A stretch of 64,000 nt of DNA from Lachnospiraceae bacterium (GCA_015058015.1 SVDM01000009.1:34213-98212); one strand, 5' to 3'; positions 37,262-46,640 are shown, counted from the stretch's first letter. The notes: generated from the sequence alone by a model not told the origin. Translations and numbers: made by a program.

Positions 37262-39091
37262 ATGACAAAAGGAATTAAAGCAAGGAGATTACTGTTAGCA
37301 GCCATAACGGTGCTGCTTATAGGACTGCTTCCCGGTGCTGTAGTTCGGGCAGAGGAAGTACATGACGGGGACTTGCAGATTAAAGAGAGGGTTGTGTTAG
37401 AGAATCCTCTGGAGTCTATTAGGAACCGTGCCAATGCTTCAATTGCTGAGTATGCAACTGCAGATAGCAGCGGAGAGAGTGATTATTTTTACAACAGATT
37501 GTCACTAAAACAGCAGAGTCTGTATAGAGCCATGAAGAGTAAGTGTAATACTTTGCTTACTTCCGGCGGCCAGCTTACAAGGTATGAAGGCAAGTATACC
37601 ACAGGTTTTGTGTCCTTTGAATCGGGACTTAGCGGTAATGATGCAGTAGCTGTCGGAAAACTGATTATGACCAATTGCCCTCAGTTTTACTTCTTGAGCG
37701 AGCAAATATTTATTAGTGGCAACTCCATGGCTATTACTGTCTATGATGACTTCAGCAGTCAGTCAAGCAGAGCCAATGCCACAGCACAGATTAACACACG
37801 GGTAAACTGGTATCTGAATCAGGCAAGGAGTGTGTCGGGAAATCTTCAGAGAGAAAAGAAGATTCATGACCTAATAATCAGCAACAATAACTATTCTTTT
37901 GGAAAGTATAATCAGAGTATTGCGGGAATCTTCCTTGAGAACAAGGCAGTATGCGCAGGTTATTCGGAGGCATTCCAACTTCTCTGCAATAAGCTGGGAA
38001 TCGAAACAATATCTATTGTAAGTGAGACTCATGAGTGGAATAAAGTATACATAAACGGGTCCTGGACTAATGTGGATGTAACCAACTCAGGCCTGGGTGG
38101 AACCAGATTCAATGTTCCGGATTCAAATTTAAGCTCCAGGATGTATATCCCGGAAGATTGGATAAGAGCCTTGGGAATCCCGGGAGCAGCAAGCGGAAGG
38201 GCATGGATATACGATGGAGTAGATTATTCTGCTGTATTTGACCCGGATTATTACGCTTCTAGATATAGCGATCTTAGAGCAGTATTTGGAAGTAATTCTG
38301 CTTTATTACTGGATCACTTTGTAAGCTACGGAGTGAGAGAGGGTCGACAGGGAAAAGCTAGTTTTGACGTATATTCATATAAACGACAATATCCGGATCT
38401 TCGTGCTGCATTTGGTAATTACCTGCCATCATACTATTATCACTATATTAGTTATGGAAATAGGGAAGGCAGGGCAGGAACGGGATGCACAACCCTTCGG
38501 GGAGCTGTTACAACATATGGTGGGGTAAATTACTCTGCCGTGTATGATTATAGTGTTTATAGCACTTATGGCGACTTGAAACGTGCTTTTGGTGAAGATG
38601 ATGTTGCGATGCTTTCACACTTTGTTAATTATGGAATGAGTGAAGGCAGAAAAGGTAACAGTACGTTTGACGTCAGGTCATATAGACTACAATATGCTGA
38701 TTTGCGTTCAGCATTTGGAAGTAATCTTGCATCATATTATTATCATTACATCAGTTATGGAAGGCGAGAAGGACGCGCGGGGACGGGATGCACAACCCTT
38801 AGGGGCGCGATTTCATCTTTAAATGGAGTGAATTACTCTGCGGTTTATGACTATAATGTTTATAGTACATATGGAGATTTAAAGCGAGCTTTTGGCGATA
38901 ATGATGTTGCGATGCTGAACCATTTTATTAGTTATGGAATGGCTGAGGGTAGAACAGGAAGTAACAGTTTTAAGCTTAGCATATACAAGAGCAGATATGC
39001 AGACCTTCGAGCTGCATTTGGAAATGATAATGCGGCATATTATTATCATTATATCAATTATGGACGAAGGGAAGGCAGAAGAGCTGTTTAG
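37262..39091 (+). CDS. Secreted transglutaminase-like protein with six C-terminal YxDLRxAFG repeats
   Basis: 609 residues from the ATG at 37262 (GGGGG six bases upstream; ATG 37259 is also possible). A signal peptide (about 7-28, cleavage near VVRAEE) leads to a spacer. A transglutaminase-like core follows at about 195-285 with a complete Cys-His-Asp triad: Cys in NKAVCAGYSEAF, His in ETHEWNKVY, Asp in TNVDVTNSG. From residue 315 to the end, six half-repeats of 40-53 residues alternate between two types. The same repeats end the next two wall enzymes. The core may act on peptides or proteins at the cell wall; the substrate is unknown. Confidence 0.88.
   Translation: MTKGIKARRLLLAAITVLLIGLLPGAVVRAEEVHDGDLQIKERVVLENPLESIRNRANASIAEYATADSSGESDYFYNRLSLKQQSLYRAMKSKCNTLLTSGGQLTRYEGKYTTGFVSFESGLSGNDAVAVGKLIMTNCPQFYFLSEQIFISGNSMAITVYDDFSSQSSRANATAQINTRVNWYLNQARSVSGNLQREKKIHDLIISNNNYSFGKYNQSIAGIFLENKAVCAGYSEAFQLLCNKLGIETISIVSETHEWNKVYINGSWTNVDVTNSGLGGTRFNVPDSNLSSRMYIPEDWIRALGIPGAASGRAWIYDGVDYSAVFDPDYYASRYSDLRAVFGSNSALLLDHFVSYGVREGRQGKASFDVYSYKRQYPDLRAAFGNYLPSYYYHYISYGNREGRAGTGCTTLRGAVTTYGGVNYSAVYDYSVYSTYGDLKRAFGEDDVAMLSHFVNYGMSEGRKGNSTFDVRSYRLQYADLRSAFGSNLASYYYHYISYGRREGRAGTGCTTLRGAISSLNGVNYSAVYDYNVYSTYGDLKRAFGDNDVAMLNHFISYGMAEGRTGSNSFKLSIYKSRYADLRAAFGNDNAAYYYHYINYGRREGRRAV
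38204..39088 (+). repeat. Six coding half-repeats (three A/B pairs) in the transglutaminase-like protein
   Basis: Each unit follows YxxxYxDLRxAFG-x8-HYxxYGxxEGR. Type A starts GVNYSAVYDY and contains HFVNYGMSEGR. Type B starts FDVRSYRLQY and ends EGRAGTGCTTLRGA with one Cys. The last B unit is shortened and ends the protein. Confidence 0.9.
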
Positions 39092-39157
39092 TTAAATGTC
39101 AGAAATGGATGAAATGCCAATAAAATATAAAAACATAGTGTTGAGGAGGAAAAGAAT

Positions 39158-39589
39158 ATGAAAGCATTTATGAAAGAGTTCAAAGAATTTATTGCACGCG
39201 GTAATGTCATGGATATGGCAGTTGGTATCATTATAGGTGGTGCCTTTACGGCGATTGTAACATCACTTGTAAATGATATAATAATGCCGCTTATTTCATT
39301 GATTACTGGAGGATTTGATTTCAAGTCACTTAGTGTAACGCTGGGATCAGGAGATGGTGCAGCAACACTTAATTATGGTGCATTTATTACAGCTATTATT
39401 AATTTCCTTCTAATTGCCCTTGTCATATTCATTATGATTAAGTCAATTAATAAATTATCACGTAAGAAAAAAGAAGAACCGGAAGCAACGACCAAAGAAT
39501 GTCCGTATTGTAAGTCAGAGATTGCCATTGAGGCAACAAAGTGTCCACATTGCACATCTGAGCTACTAATAGAAGAGAAGGCGGAATAA
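39158..39589 (+). CDS. mscL: Large-conductance mechanosensitive channel MscL with C-terminal zinc ribbon
   Basis: 143 residues. The two-helix MscL core is clear: [20 protein letters not shown] for the first membrane helix, [15 protein letters not shown], then a second helix at about 72-95. The loop is short. Instead of the usual cytoplasmic helix bundle, the tail carries a zinc ribbon made of CPYC and CPHC (about 117-134). It releases solutes on hypo-osmotic shock. Its place between wall-enzyme genes suggests coupling to envelope stress. The ribosome site is TTGAGGAGG. Confidence 0.93.
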   Translation: MKAFMKEFKEFIARGNVMDMAVGIIIGGAFTAIVTSLVNDIIMPLISLITGGFDFKSLSVTLGSGDGAATLNYGAFITAIINFLLIALVIFIMIKSINKLSRKKKEEPEATTKECPYCKSEIAIEATKCPHCTSELLIEEKAE

Positions 39590-39610
39590 TAATTCGGGGG
39601 CGATAGATAT

Positions 39611-41443
39611 ATGTTACTTAGGAGAATACCAGGAAAAGCAAAGAGAGCCATCCTAATATCCCTTTCAATATGCGTTGTTATGGTGTTGGGTATTAGTGCC
39701 AAGATGAGAGCTGATGGCGGAAGACCTATTATGGCGCGTAATTCCGTGACCATAGGACAGATGATGAATTTCTTCCAAGCCAATGCTTCTTATCCATCAT
39801 ATTATGCCGGTTCAGATGCGCCGTTGTTATATGACTTTTGCGCTATGTACTATCAGGAATGCGAGGCTGAGGGCGTTGATGTAAATGTTGCTTTTAGTCA
39901 GGCAATGATAGAGACGGGCTTTTTGCGTTTTGGTGGAAACGTTAGCATATCGCAGTATAATTTTGGAGGAATAGATGCTCGTGCGGGAATAGCAGGAAGA
40001 TCATATTCTAGTGTACGGCAGGGTATAAGAGCTCAGGTTCAGCGATTAAAGATATATGCGTCAAGCACTCCCATTAACAGATTTAACAATCCACTCGCTG
40101 AAGGAGTAGAAGAAGCATATTATAATAAACTATCAGGAATTCATGGTACAAAGAAATATGTAGAAGATCTTAATACTTGGGGCGGAAGCAGTACGTATTA
40201 CCAATCTGTGCTAAACATGATGGGTAGGTTATCATCCGCCAGCACCTATACTACCTGGTATAACGGAGTAGACTATTCTCCGGTATACGATCCATATTAT
40301 TATGCAAATCATAGTCCAGACGTGAAGAAGGCCTACAGCAATTCAGGAGACGGCATGATTTGGCATTTCATTCAATATGGAATTCACGAAGGTAGAAGAG
40401 GGAATAATAGCTTTGATGTTTATTCATATAAGCGTCAGTACCCGGATCTTAGGAGAGCATTTGGTAATGACCTTGCCGCTTATTATAAACATTACACATC
40501 CTATGGATATAAAGAAGGACGAGCAGGCACAGGATGCACTACTCTTAGAGGCGCCACAACTGTGTATAATGGAGTAGATTATTCTTCTGTATATGATTAT
40601 AGCTATTATAGTTCATATGGCGATTTATGGAGAATATTTGGCGAAGATGAAAATGCTATGATTTCTCATTTTGTTAATTACGGAATGCACGAAGGTCGTC
40701 AGGGAAATAGTGCATTTAGTGTAAGGTCCTACAAACTTCAGTATGCAGATTTGCGAGCAGTGTTTGGTAATGACCTTGCAGCGTATTACAGGCACTTCAT
40801 GAACTATGGAAAAAGAGAGGGACGTGCCGGCACGGGCTGCACCACTCTTAGAGGAGGGGTGACAAGGTATAACGGAATAGACTATTCGGCTGTATATGAC
40901 TACAGTTATTATAGTTCATACGGAGATTTGAAAAGAGCCTTTGGAGAAGATGATGTTGCAATGTTAATCCATTTTGTTAATTATGGTATGAGCGAAGGAA
41001 GAAAGGGAAGTGACAAGTTTGATGTCAAGTCCTATAGATTGCAATACGCAGATCTCAGAGGGGTCTTTGGTAATGATTTAAGATCTTATTATATGCATTT
41101 TGTTAATTATGGAAAGAGGGAAGGACGAGCTGGGACGGGCTGTACTTCTCTTCGCGGTGCGACAACAACATATAATGGAGTGAATTATTCGGCTGTATAT
41201 GATTACAGTTATTACAGTTCTTATGGTGATTTGAAAAGAGCCTTTGGAGAAGATGACGTTGCGTTGTTAAGCCATTTTGTTAATTATGGTATGAGCGAAG
41301 GAAGAAAGGGCAACACATTGTTCAATCTGAGTGTTTATAAAAACAGATACCCGGATTTGAGGGCAGCGTTTGGAGACAATAATGCTGCATATTATTATCA
41401 TTATATGTCATACGGAAGAACTGAAGGAAGAAAAGCATCATAA
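39611..41443 (+). CDS. Secreted glucosaminidase with eight C-terminal YxDLRxAFG repeats
   Basis: 610 residues. An N-terminal signal anchor (about 12-30) is followed by a GH73-type glucosaminidase domain (about 45-205). The catalytic-type Glu lies in FSQAMIETGFLRFGG, followed by QYNFGGIDA and the SVRQGIRAQVQRLK block typical of such autolysins. From residue 216 to the end there are eight half-repeats (four A/B pairs). It probably cleaves the glycan strands of peptidoglycan while the repeats hold it to a surface glycan or wall. Neighbouring repeats are nearly identical at the DNA level. Confidence 0.9.
   Translation: MLLRRIPGKAKRAILISLSICVVMVLGISAKMRADGGRPIMARNSVTIGQMMNFFQANASYPSYYAGSDAPLLYDFCAMYYQECEAEGVDVNVAFSQAMIETGFLRFGGNVSISQYNFGGIDARAGIAGRSYSSVRQGIRAQVQRLKIYASSTPINRFNNPLAEGVEEAYYNKLSGIHGTKKYVEDLNTWGGSSTYYQSVLNMMGRLSSASTYTTWYNGVDYSPVYDPYYYANHSPDVKKAYSNSGDGMIWHFIQYGIHEGRRGNNSFDVYSYKRQYPDLRRAFGNDLAAYYKHYTSYGYKEGRAGTGCTTLRGATTVYNGVDYSSVYDYSYYSSYGDLWRIFGEDENAMISHFVNYGMHEGRQGNSAFSVRSYKLQYADLRAVFGNDLAAYYRHFMNYGKREGRAGTGCTTLRGGVTRYNGIDYSAVYDYSYYSSYGDLKRAFGEDDVAMLIHFVNYGMSEGRKGSDKFDVKSYRLQYADLRGVFGNDLRSYYMHFVNYGKREGRAGTGCTSLRGATTTYNGVNYSAVYDYSYYSSYGDLKRAFGEDDVALLSHFVNYGMSEGRKGNTLFNLSVYKNRYPDLRAAFGDNNAAYYYHYMSYGRTEGRKAS
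40256..41440 (+). repeat. Eight coding half-repeats (four A/B pairs) in the glucosaminidase
   Basis: The pattern is as in the upstream transglutaminase-like gene. The third and fourth A units (around 40907-41006 and 41207-41306) share long identical stretches of DNA. The first A unit is degenerate (SPDVKKAY in place of YxDLRxAF). Confidence 0.9.
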
Positions 41444-41462
41444 TAATTGGGAGGAAGTTTAA

Positions 41463-43952
41463 TTGAAAAAAAGTATTAAGAGAATCACATCGTTATTACT
41501 TATTTCAATGCTGGTATTGGGAAGCGTAATGACAGGTCAAGTAAGTGCTGCCGAAGAAAATCATAAACCCGAGACCGAGCAAGTTGAAACTGTTAAACAG
41601 CGTGAAACAGAACAAAAGGTTGAGAAAAAAGAGAATGAGCAGGAAGAAAAAACGACTCAGGAACAAAGTGTTTCTAAAACAAGACCTGAAATAATAATTA
41701 ATTATTGTGTATTAGATAAGGCAGATATTTCCGGTAATATGGTTCAGAATATAGTTGTGGGCATAGATACAGATCATAGAATCGACGATGCAAATATATT
41801 GATGAAGAATATGAATACCGGTGATGAATTAACAATTAAGGCATCTAATAGTGTTGGAGGAGCGGTTTTATTTGCTACACCAAAAGCAAACCAGTTGGTA
41901 GCCGGAGTTTACTCGGTGAAATCTATAGAATATAAGATTGGTGACTATCAATACAAAGAAGAGTTAGAAAAGATAGGAATCATTGCTTCTTTTGGAGTTA
42001 ATACGGTTGCTGAAAAAAAACCGGATGCATACATCATCCAAGAGTCTGAGGACAAAGATACCGGTAACATAACACCTGACATTATGAATATTGAAAAGCA
42101 AACCAAGGGAGATTTGCGAATAAAAGCTAATTATGCTTCAAATGGAAAAACAACTGTTGTGTTAGATGCTGGTCACGGTGGGCATGATACTGGGGCAATT
42201 TGTGTTCATGGTGAAGATACTTACTATGAAAAAGATGTTGTTTTAAAGATTGCATTATATTGCAAGAATATACTTGAAAAGAGTGGTAAATATAACGTTT
42301 ATCTTACAAGATCAAGCGACGAGTATCTAGAGTTGGAAGAAAGAGTTAATATTGCGAGGGATAAAGGGGCGTCCCTTTTAGTGAGCTTTCATTTAAACTC
42401 TATTGATGGCGCGCCGCAATCTAGGGCTCAAGGAGTAGAAGTCTATGTGCCAAACGCAAACTATAATGAGAAATGTCATACTGTATCCCAGGCGACAGGA
42501 GAAAGGATAGTTAATCAGTTAGTGGCACTTGGGCTAAGAAAGCGCGGTGAAGGAGTTAAGGTTAGAAACGGAGATAAGACATATCCGGATGGCTCCACTG
42601 CGGATTACCTTGCTATCAACAGAATCGGAAAGCTTAATGGCATCCCCTCTGTTTTGATTGAACATTGCTTTATTGATAGTACAACTGATTTGGGGTACTT
42701 TAATTCTGATGCAAGAATAAAAGAACTTGCGGAAGCTGATGCAAAGGGAATAATAGGTTCTTTTCAAGATATAACAAATTATGAAAGTATTTTTAATGCA
42801 TCCTATTATGCAAACAAGTATCCGGATTTAAGAAAGGCATTTGGTTATGATTATATGGCACTACTGAGTCATTTTATTGATTATGGAATGAAAGAAGGGC
42901 GCCAGGGATGTGAGTTATTTAATGTATACTCTTATATGAGACAGTATAAAGATTTACGAAGGGCTTTTGGGACAAATCTTCCATCATATTACTGGCATTT
43001 TTGTAATTATGGATATAGTGAGGGCAGATCAGGAACAGGTTGCAGTGTTATGACAAATTACGAAACAACCTATAATGGGTTCAATTACTCTGCAGTATAT
43101 AATTATAATGATTATAAAGAGTATAATCCTGACTTGTATAGATTATTTGGCGAAGATGACTTGGCAATGCTTTCTCATTTTGTAAATTATGGAGTATACG
43201 AGGGGCGACGAGCAAGTAAGAACTTTGACGTTAGATCATATCGTCGTCAATATCCGGATTTAAGAAGGGCATTCGGGGATACATTATATTTGTACACGCT
43301 GCATTATGCTCAATACGGCAAGAGAGAAGGAAGAGCTGGAACCGGCTGCAATGAGCTTCGTGGGGCAACAACTGTTTTGAATGGTGTTGATTACTCCGCT
43401 GTATACAATTATAATGAGTACTCCAAGTATGGAGACTTGAAGAGAGCGTTTGGTGAAGATGATATAGCAATGCTTTCTCATTTTGTATCATTTGGAATGA
43501 ATGAGGGTCGGAAAGGAAATACAGATTTCGACGCGCGTTCATACAGGCTGCAGTATGGTGATTTACGTAGAGCATTTGGAAATGACTTGAAATCATATTA
43601 TATGCATTATATTCAATATGGCAAGCGAGAGGGACGTGCGGGAACCGGATGTACTGAACTTAGAGGTGCACTGACAGTATTCAATGGTGTTGATTATTCA
43701 GATGTATATGACTACAGAGAGTATTCAAAATATGGAGACTTAAAAAGAGCTTTTGGGGAAGATGACGTGGCAATGCTTAACCATTTTGTTTCTTTTGGAA
43801 TGAGTGAAGGCAGGCAGGCAAAGGCATCATTTAACATGAAGGTATATATGAATAAATATGGTGACCTAAGGGCTGCGTATGGAAGCGATTACAGATTATA
43901 CTACTTACATTTTATTCAATATGGAAAAAAGGAAGGAAGAACAGCTGTGTAG
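41463..43952 (+). CDS. Secreted N-acetylmuramoyl-L-alanine amidase with eight C-terminal YxDLRxAFG repeats
   Basis: 829 residues from a TTG start with GGGAGGAAG upstream. A signal peptide (about 5-29, ending VSAAEE) is followed by a Glu/Lys/Gln-rich linker (about 30-70) and a beta-rich region of about 155 residues. An Amidase_3 domain lies at about 229-425. Its zinc ligands are His in LDAGHGGHD, Glu in YYEKDVV and His in VSFHLNSIDG; the catalytic Glu is in VLIEHCFID. From residue 439 to the end there are eight half-repeats shared with the two preceding wall enzymes. It would cleave the lactyl-amide bond of peptidoglycan. Confidence 0.92.
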   Translation: MKKSIKRITSLLLISMLVLGSVMTGQVSAAEENHKPETEQVETVKQRETEQKVEKKENEQEEKTTQEQSVSKTRPEIIINYCVLDKADISGNMVQNIVVGIDTDHRIDDANILMKNMNTGDELTIKASNSVGGAVLFATPKANQLVAGVYSVKSIEYKIGDYQYKEELEKIGIIASFGVNTVAEKKPDAYIIQESEDKDTGNITPDIMNIEKQTKGDLRIKANYASNGKTTVVLDAGHGGHDTGAICVHGEDTYYEKDVVLKIALYCKNILEKSGKYNVYLTRSSDEYLELEERVNIARDKGASLLVSFHLNSIDGAPQSRAQGVEVYVPNANYNEKCHTVSQATGERIVNQLVALGLRKRGEGVKVRNGDKTYPDGSTADYLAINRIGKLNGIPSVLIEHCFIDSTTDLGYFNSDARIKELAEADAKGIIGSFQDITNYESIFNASYYANKYPDLRKAFGYDYMALLSHFIDYGMKEGRQGCELFNVYSYMRQYKDLRRAFGTNLPSYYWHFCNYGYSEGRSGTGCSVMTNYETTYNGFNYSAVYNYNDYKEYNPDLYRLFGEDDLAMLSHFVNYGVYEGRRASKNFDVRSYRRQYPDLRRAFGDTLYLYTLHYAQYGKREGRAGTGCNELRGATTVLNGVDYSAVYNYNEYSKYGDLKRAFGEDDIAMLSHFVSFGMNEGRKGNTDFDARSYRLQYGDLRRAFGNDLKSYYMHYIQYGKREGRAGTGCTELRGALTVFNGVDYSDVYDYREYSKYGDLKRAFGEDDVAMLNHFVSFGMSEGRQAKASFNMKVYMNKYGDLRAAYGSDYRLYYLHFIQYGKKEGRTAV
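42777..43949 (+). repeat. Eight coding half-repeats (four A/B pairs) in the amidase
   Basis: Same alternating A/B units. The first pair is the most divergent (SGTGCSVMTNYE in place of AGTGCTTLRGA). The final B unit lacks the Cys block and ends the protein with EGRTAV. Confidence 0.9.
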
Positions 43953-43976
43953 TTTGCACTATGCAGAAACAAACCT

Positions 43977-45737
43977 ATGATAAGAGCCGTTAAAGACAAT
44001 AGAAGAAACTATTTTACAATACTTATTCCGTCAGTATTATTAATGATAATATTCATTAGATCTTATTACTGGACTGTTCAGGAGATTACAAAGAGAAAGA
44101 TTTTGGAAGCGCTTATTGTTGTTTTCTTTGTGGTTGTGTTACCTGTCATTAGCGTTTGGATTAAACCGATTAACGGTATAATAAATAAGTGGCACGAAGG
44201 GGTAAAAGAAACTAAGAAGTTTTTTCAAAGCAGTTATCAGAATAATAAGATACGATTATTAATTGAAATTGTTACCTTCCTGATTATTGCGCCTATAACG
44301 GTGTATGGTATTGGGGGCGTGCTGCATAATAGAATGATGGGATATACCCTATGTGCAATATGTTATGTTTTATACTTTTTGTATATATATCGCAATGTAT
44401 CAGAGAAGAAGCCGGAAGGGCTGTTTGCATGTCTGGCGATGGTTACGGGATTGCTTGTGATTCTTGTTACACCTGCATCTCCGGGAGTAATGGTAGATGA
44501 CGAAACACATTATGCAAGGGTTGTTGATTTAGCAGACTTCTTTAACGGAGTTGATTATACAGCAGATGAAAGAATTCTTTCAGGATTCATGGAAGTTATA
44601 TTTGAAAAAAAAGGCTACGACAAGGAATCGCGTGATGCATTATATACGGATTTGAATGAACTATATAGTAGTCGTGCGTTGACAAGTATTTCTTCAGGTA
44701 GTAAAGGGATAGCATATGTGGCATATATTCCTTCCGCAATAGGAATAATAATGGGTAGAGGATTATCTTTGTCGTATGTACATATCTTTATGTTGGGGAA
44801 AGTTTTTAACCTTTTGTTGTTTGTTGTAATCATGTATTATGCCATAAAGCGTTTGCGATATGGAAAAATATTGTTTATGGCAATGGGATTGATACCTACA
44901 CTGGTTGTTATTTCGGCATCATACTCGTATGATGGGTGGGTTTTCGCCTTTCTTTCATTAGGTTATTCATACTTTATTTCTATGCTTCAGGGTGAAGAAA
45001 AGATTAAGACAAAAGATATTATTATGATGAATATAGCTTTCTTTTTAGGATTTATGCCTAAGGCTGTATATGTTGTCATAATGTTTCCGTTGCTGTTTAT
45101 GCCAAAAGAAAAGTTTCAAACCAAAAATCAAAGAAAACTGTATTACTTTGTGGCAGTAATAGCTGTAATTCTCTTAGTAGTATCATTTGTATTACCGATT
45201 CTTATGGGAACCAGTACAGGAGATCATAGAGGAGGAGAAGGAATAAGCGTTATGGGGCAGTTGTCTTACATACTCCATAACGTAAAAGAATATATAGCAG
45301 TTTTATTCAATTTTTTGAAGGATTATTTGGCTTTTGGAAATTCTCAAAAGCTGTTTCAATTCTATGCTTATCTAGGAACAGGAAAGTTTTATCTTTTAGT
45401 TTTAATGACTATTGCGGTAGTAGCATTTTTGGATAAGTCAGGGGATAGGAAAAGGATAATGCCCATTAGAATTGGCGCGATAGTAGGAGCAATTGGAGGA
45501 ATACTGATAGTTGCAACGACATTCTATCTTGTTTTTACGCCAGTTGGGGCCAATACTATTGCTGGTTGTCAATATCGCTATATCCTTCCAACATTGATTC
45601 CCTTTTTATATTTTATTGTACCTGAAGGAATTGGAAGTTCAGCAAAGAAGAATTGGCTTGCTAATGTATCAGCTTTTATTATGTCTACGACTTTGATTTA
45701 TAATATTTATAATCTTGCGGTAATACCTTATATGTAG
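43977..45737 (+). CDS. DUF2142-like polytopic membrane protein, probable GT-C-type glycosyltransferase
   Basis: 586 residues with about twelve membrane helices. After the third or fourth helix an extracellular loop carries PGVMVDDETHYARV, resembling the acidic loop motif of DUF2142 and of GT-C glycosyltransferases that use lipid-linked sugars. The ribosome site is weak. The gene is AT-rich compared with the housekeeping genes. It is followed 7 nt later by two SMR-type transporter genes and an aminosugar pathway, so by analogy with ArnT it may transfer the finished sugar on the outer face. This role is inference. Confidence 0.7.
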   Translation: MIRAVKDNRRNYFTILIPSVLLMIIFIRSYYWTVQEITKRKILEALIVVFFVVVLPVISVWIKPINGIINKWHEGVKETKKFFQSSYQNNKIRLLIEIVTFLIIAPITVYGIGGVLHNRMMGYTLCAICYVLYFLYIYRNVSEKKPEGLFACLAMVTGLLVILVTPASPGVMVDDETHYARVVDLADFFNGVDYTADERILSGFMEVIFEKKGYDKESRDALYTDLNELYSSRALTSISSGSKGIAYVAYIPSAIGIIMGRGLSLSYVHIFMLGKVFNLLLFVVIMYYAIKRLRYGKILFMAMGLIPTLVVISASYSYDGWVFAFLSLGYSYFISMLQGEEKIKTKDIIMMNIAFFLGFMPKAVYVVIMFPLLFMPKEKFQTKNQRKLYYFVAVIAVILLVVSFVLPILMGTSTGDHRGGEGISVMGQLSYILHNVKEYIAVLFNFLKDYLAFGNSQKLFQFYAYLGTGKFYLLVLMTIAVVAFLDKSGDRKRIMPIRIGAIVGAIGGILIVATTFYLVFTPVGANTIAGCQYRYILPTLIPFLYFIVPEGIGSSAKKNWLANVSAFIMSTTLIYNIYNLAVIPYM

Positions 45738-45744
45738 GAGTATA

Positions 45745-46290
45745 ATGAATAACGAAACAATTAATAAAAACACAATGCCTGAGCCAAATCCGGCTCAGGC
45801 AGAAGTTATGTATAAAACTGAAGACAATAGTGAATTATTGAACGGCACTGCCAAAACTGTCCCCCACGCCGGAGTCTCAGGTGACGTCCACTATGGCGAC
45901 GTCCCCCGAAAGAAGAAACTAACCCTCCTCTCCATGATCCTCATGCAGGGAGTGGTTATTATCTACACTATGGCGGGAGTGTGCAGTAAGTTAGCCGGCG
46001 GGCAGGACTTTATGACGCCCGGATTTATTCTCTTCTACGGAGGACAGATTGCAGTTCTGGGAATCTATGCCCTGCTGTGGCAGCAGATTATAAAGAGGAT
46101 AGACCTGTCGGTGGCATATGTGAACAGGTCCCTGGCTATTCTTTGGTCCATGATATGGGCTGTATTATTCTTCGGGGAAGGTATAACCCTGCAGAATGTT
46201 ATAGGAGTTATCCTGGTATTAGCCGGTACCATCATAGTTAACGGCGAAGCCAAGGAGGACCTTAAAGATGGAGGTACTGCTCATGAATAA
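45745..46290 (+). CDS. EamA/SMR-type membrane protein, probable flippase subunit 1
   Basis: 181 residues. An unusual hydrophilic N-terminal extension of about 60 residues precedes four membrane helices; the end of the fourth (NVIGVILVLAGTIIVNG) is the typical EamA/SMR C-terminal helix. The 3' end overlaps the start of a second, shorter SMR-type gene by 8 bases (ATGAATAA), suggesting a heterodimer as in ArnE/ArnF. In that analogy the pair flips an undecaprenyl-phosphate sugar. The acidic Glu in FFGEGITL is shared by both subunits. Confidence 0.75.
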   Translation: MNNETINKNTMPEPNPAQAEVMYKTEDNSELLNGTAKTVPHAGVSGDVHYGDVPRKKKLTLLSMILMQGVVIIYTMAGVCSKLAGGQDFMTPGFILFYGGQIAVLGIYALLWQQIIKRIDLSVAYVNRSLAILWSMIWAVLFFGEGITLQNVIGVILVLAGTIIVNGEAKEDLKDGGTAHE

Positions 46291-46621
46291 CTGGATGTGG
46301 CTTATAGCAGCAGGTACCTTTATCGCGTCGGTGTCCCAGGTGCTGCTTAAGAAGAGCGCGGAAAAAACCTACGGCTCATTAATTAAGGAATATTTGAATC
46401 CCTTTGTTATCGTAGGGTATGGACTTATGTTTGTGTCCACGGTTTGTGGAGTTATAGCTTACCATAACGGAGTGGAGTACAAGAATGGCGTAATGATAGA
46501 ATCCTTGGGATTCGTACTGGTTATGGTGTTTAGTAGAATCTTCTTCGGGGAAGGAATTACCCTAAGAAAGATAATAGGTAATATATTAATATTAGCAGGT
46601 ATGATAATATTCTATCTATAA
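46283..46621 (+). CDS. EamA/SMR-type membrane protein, probable flippase subunit 2
   Basis: 112 residues from the ATG at 46283, preferred over ATG 46268 because GGAGGT lies between them. Four membrane helices fill nearly the whole protein. It shares FFGEGITLRKIIGNILILAG with the C-terminus of its neighbour. The 8-base overlap with the upstream gene points to translational coupling and a fixed stoichiometry. Size and pairing match ArnE/ArnF better than drug-export SMR proteins, given the surrounding sugar genes. Confidence 0.75.
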   Translation: MNNWMWLIAAGTFIASVSQVLLKKSAEKTYGSLIKEYLNPFVIVGYGLMFVSTVCGVIAYHNGVEYKNGVMIESLGFVLVMVFSRIFFGEGITLRKIIGNILILAGMIIFYL

Positions 46622-46640
46622 ATTATAAGAGAGGCCAGAT

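Noticed and set aside
38204..43949. Regularly spaced DNA repeats that could be taken for a CRISPR-like or VNTR array
   Set aside because: They are in frame inside three genes, encode the same protein module with codon-level variation, and have no constant spacers.
45745..46621. The two small membrane proteins as drug-efflux SMR pumps
   Set aside because: Their overlap as a pair and position between a GT-C-like protein and sugar genes fit a sugar-lipid flippase better; kept as an alternative only.
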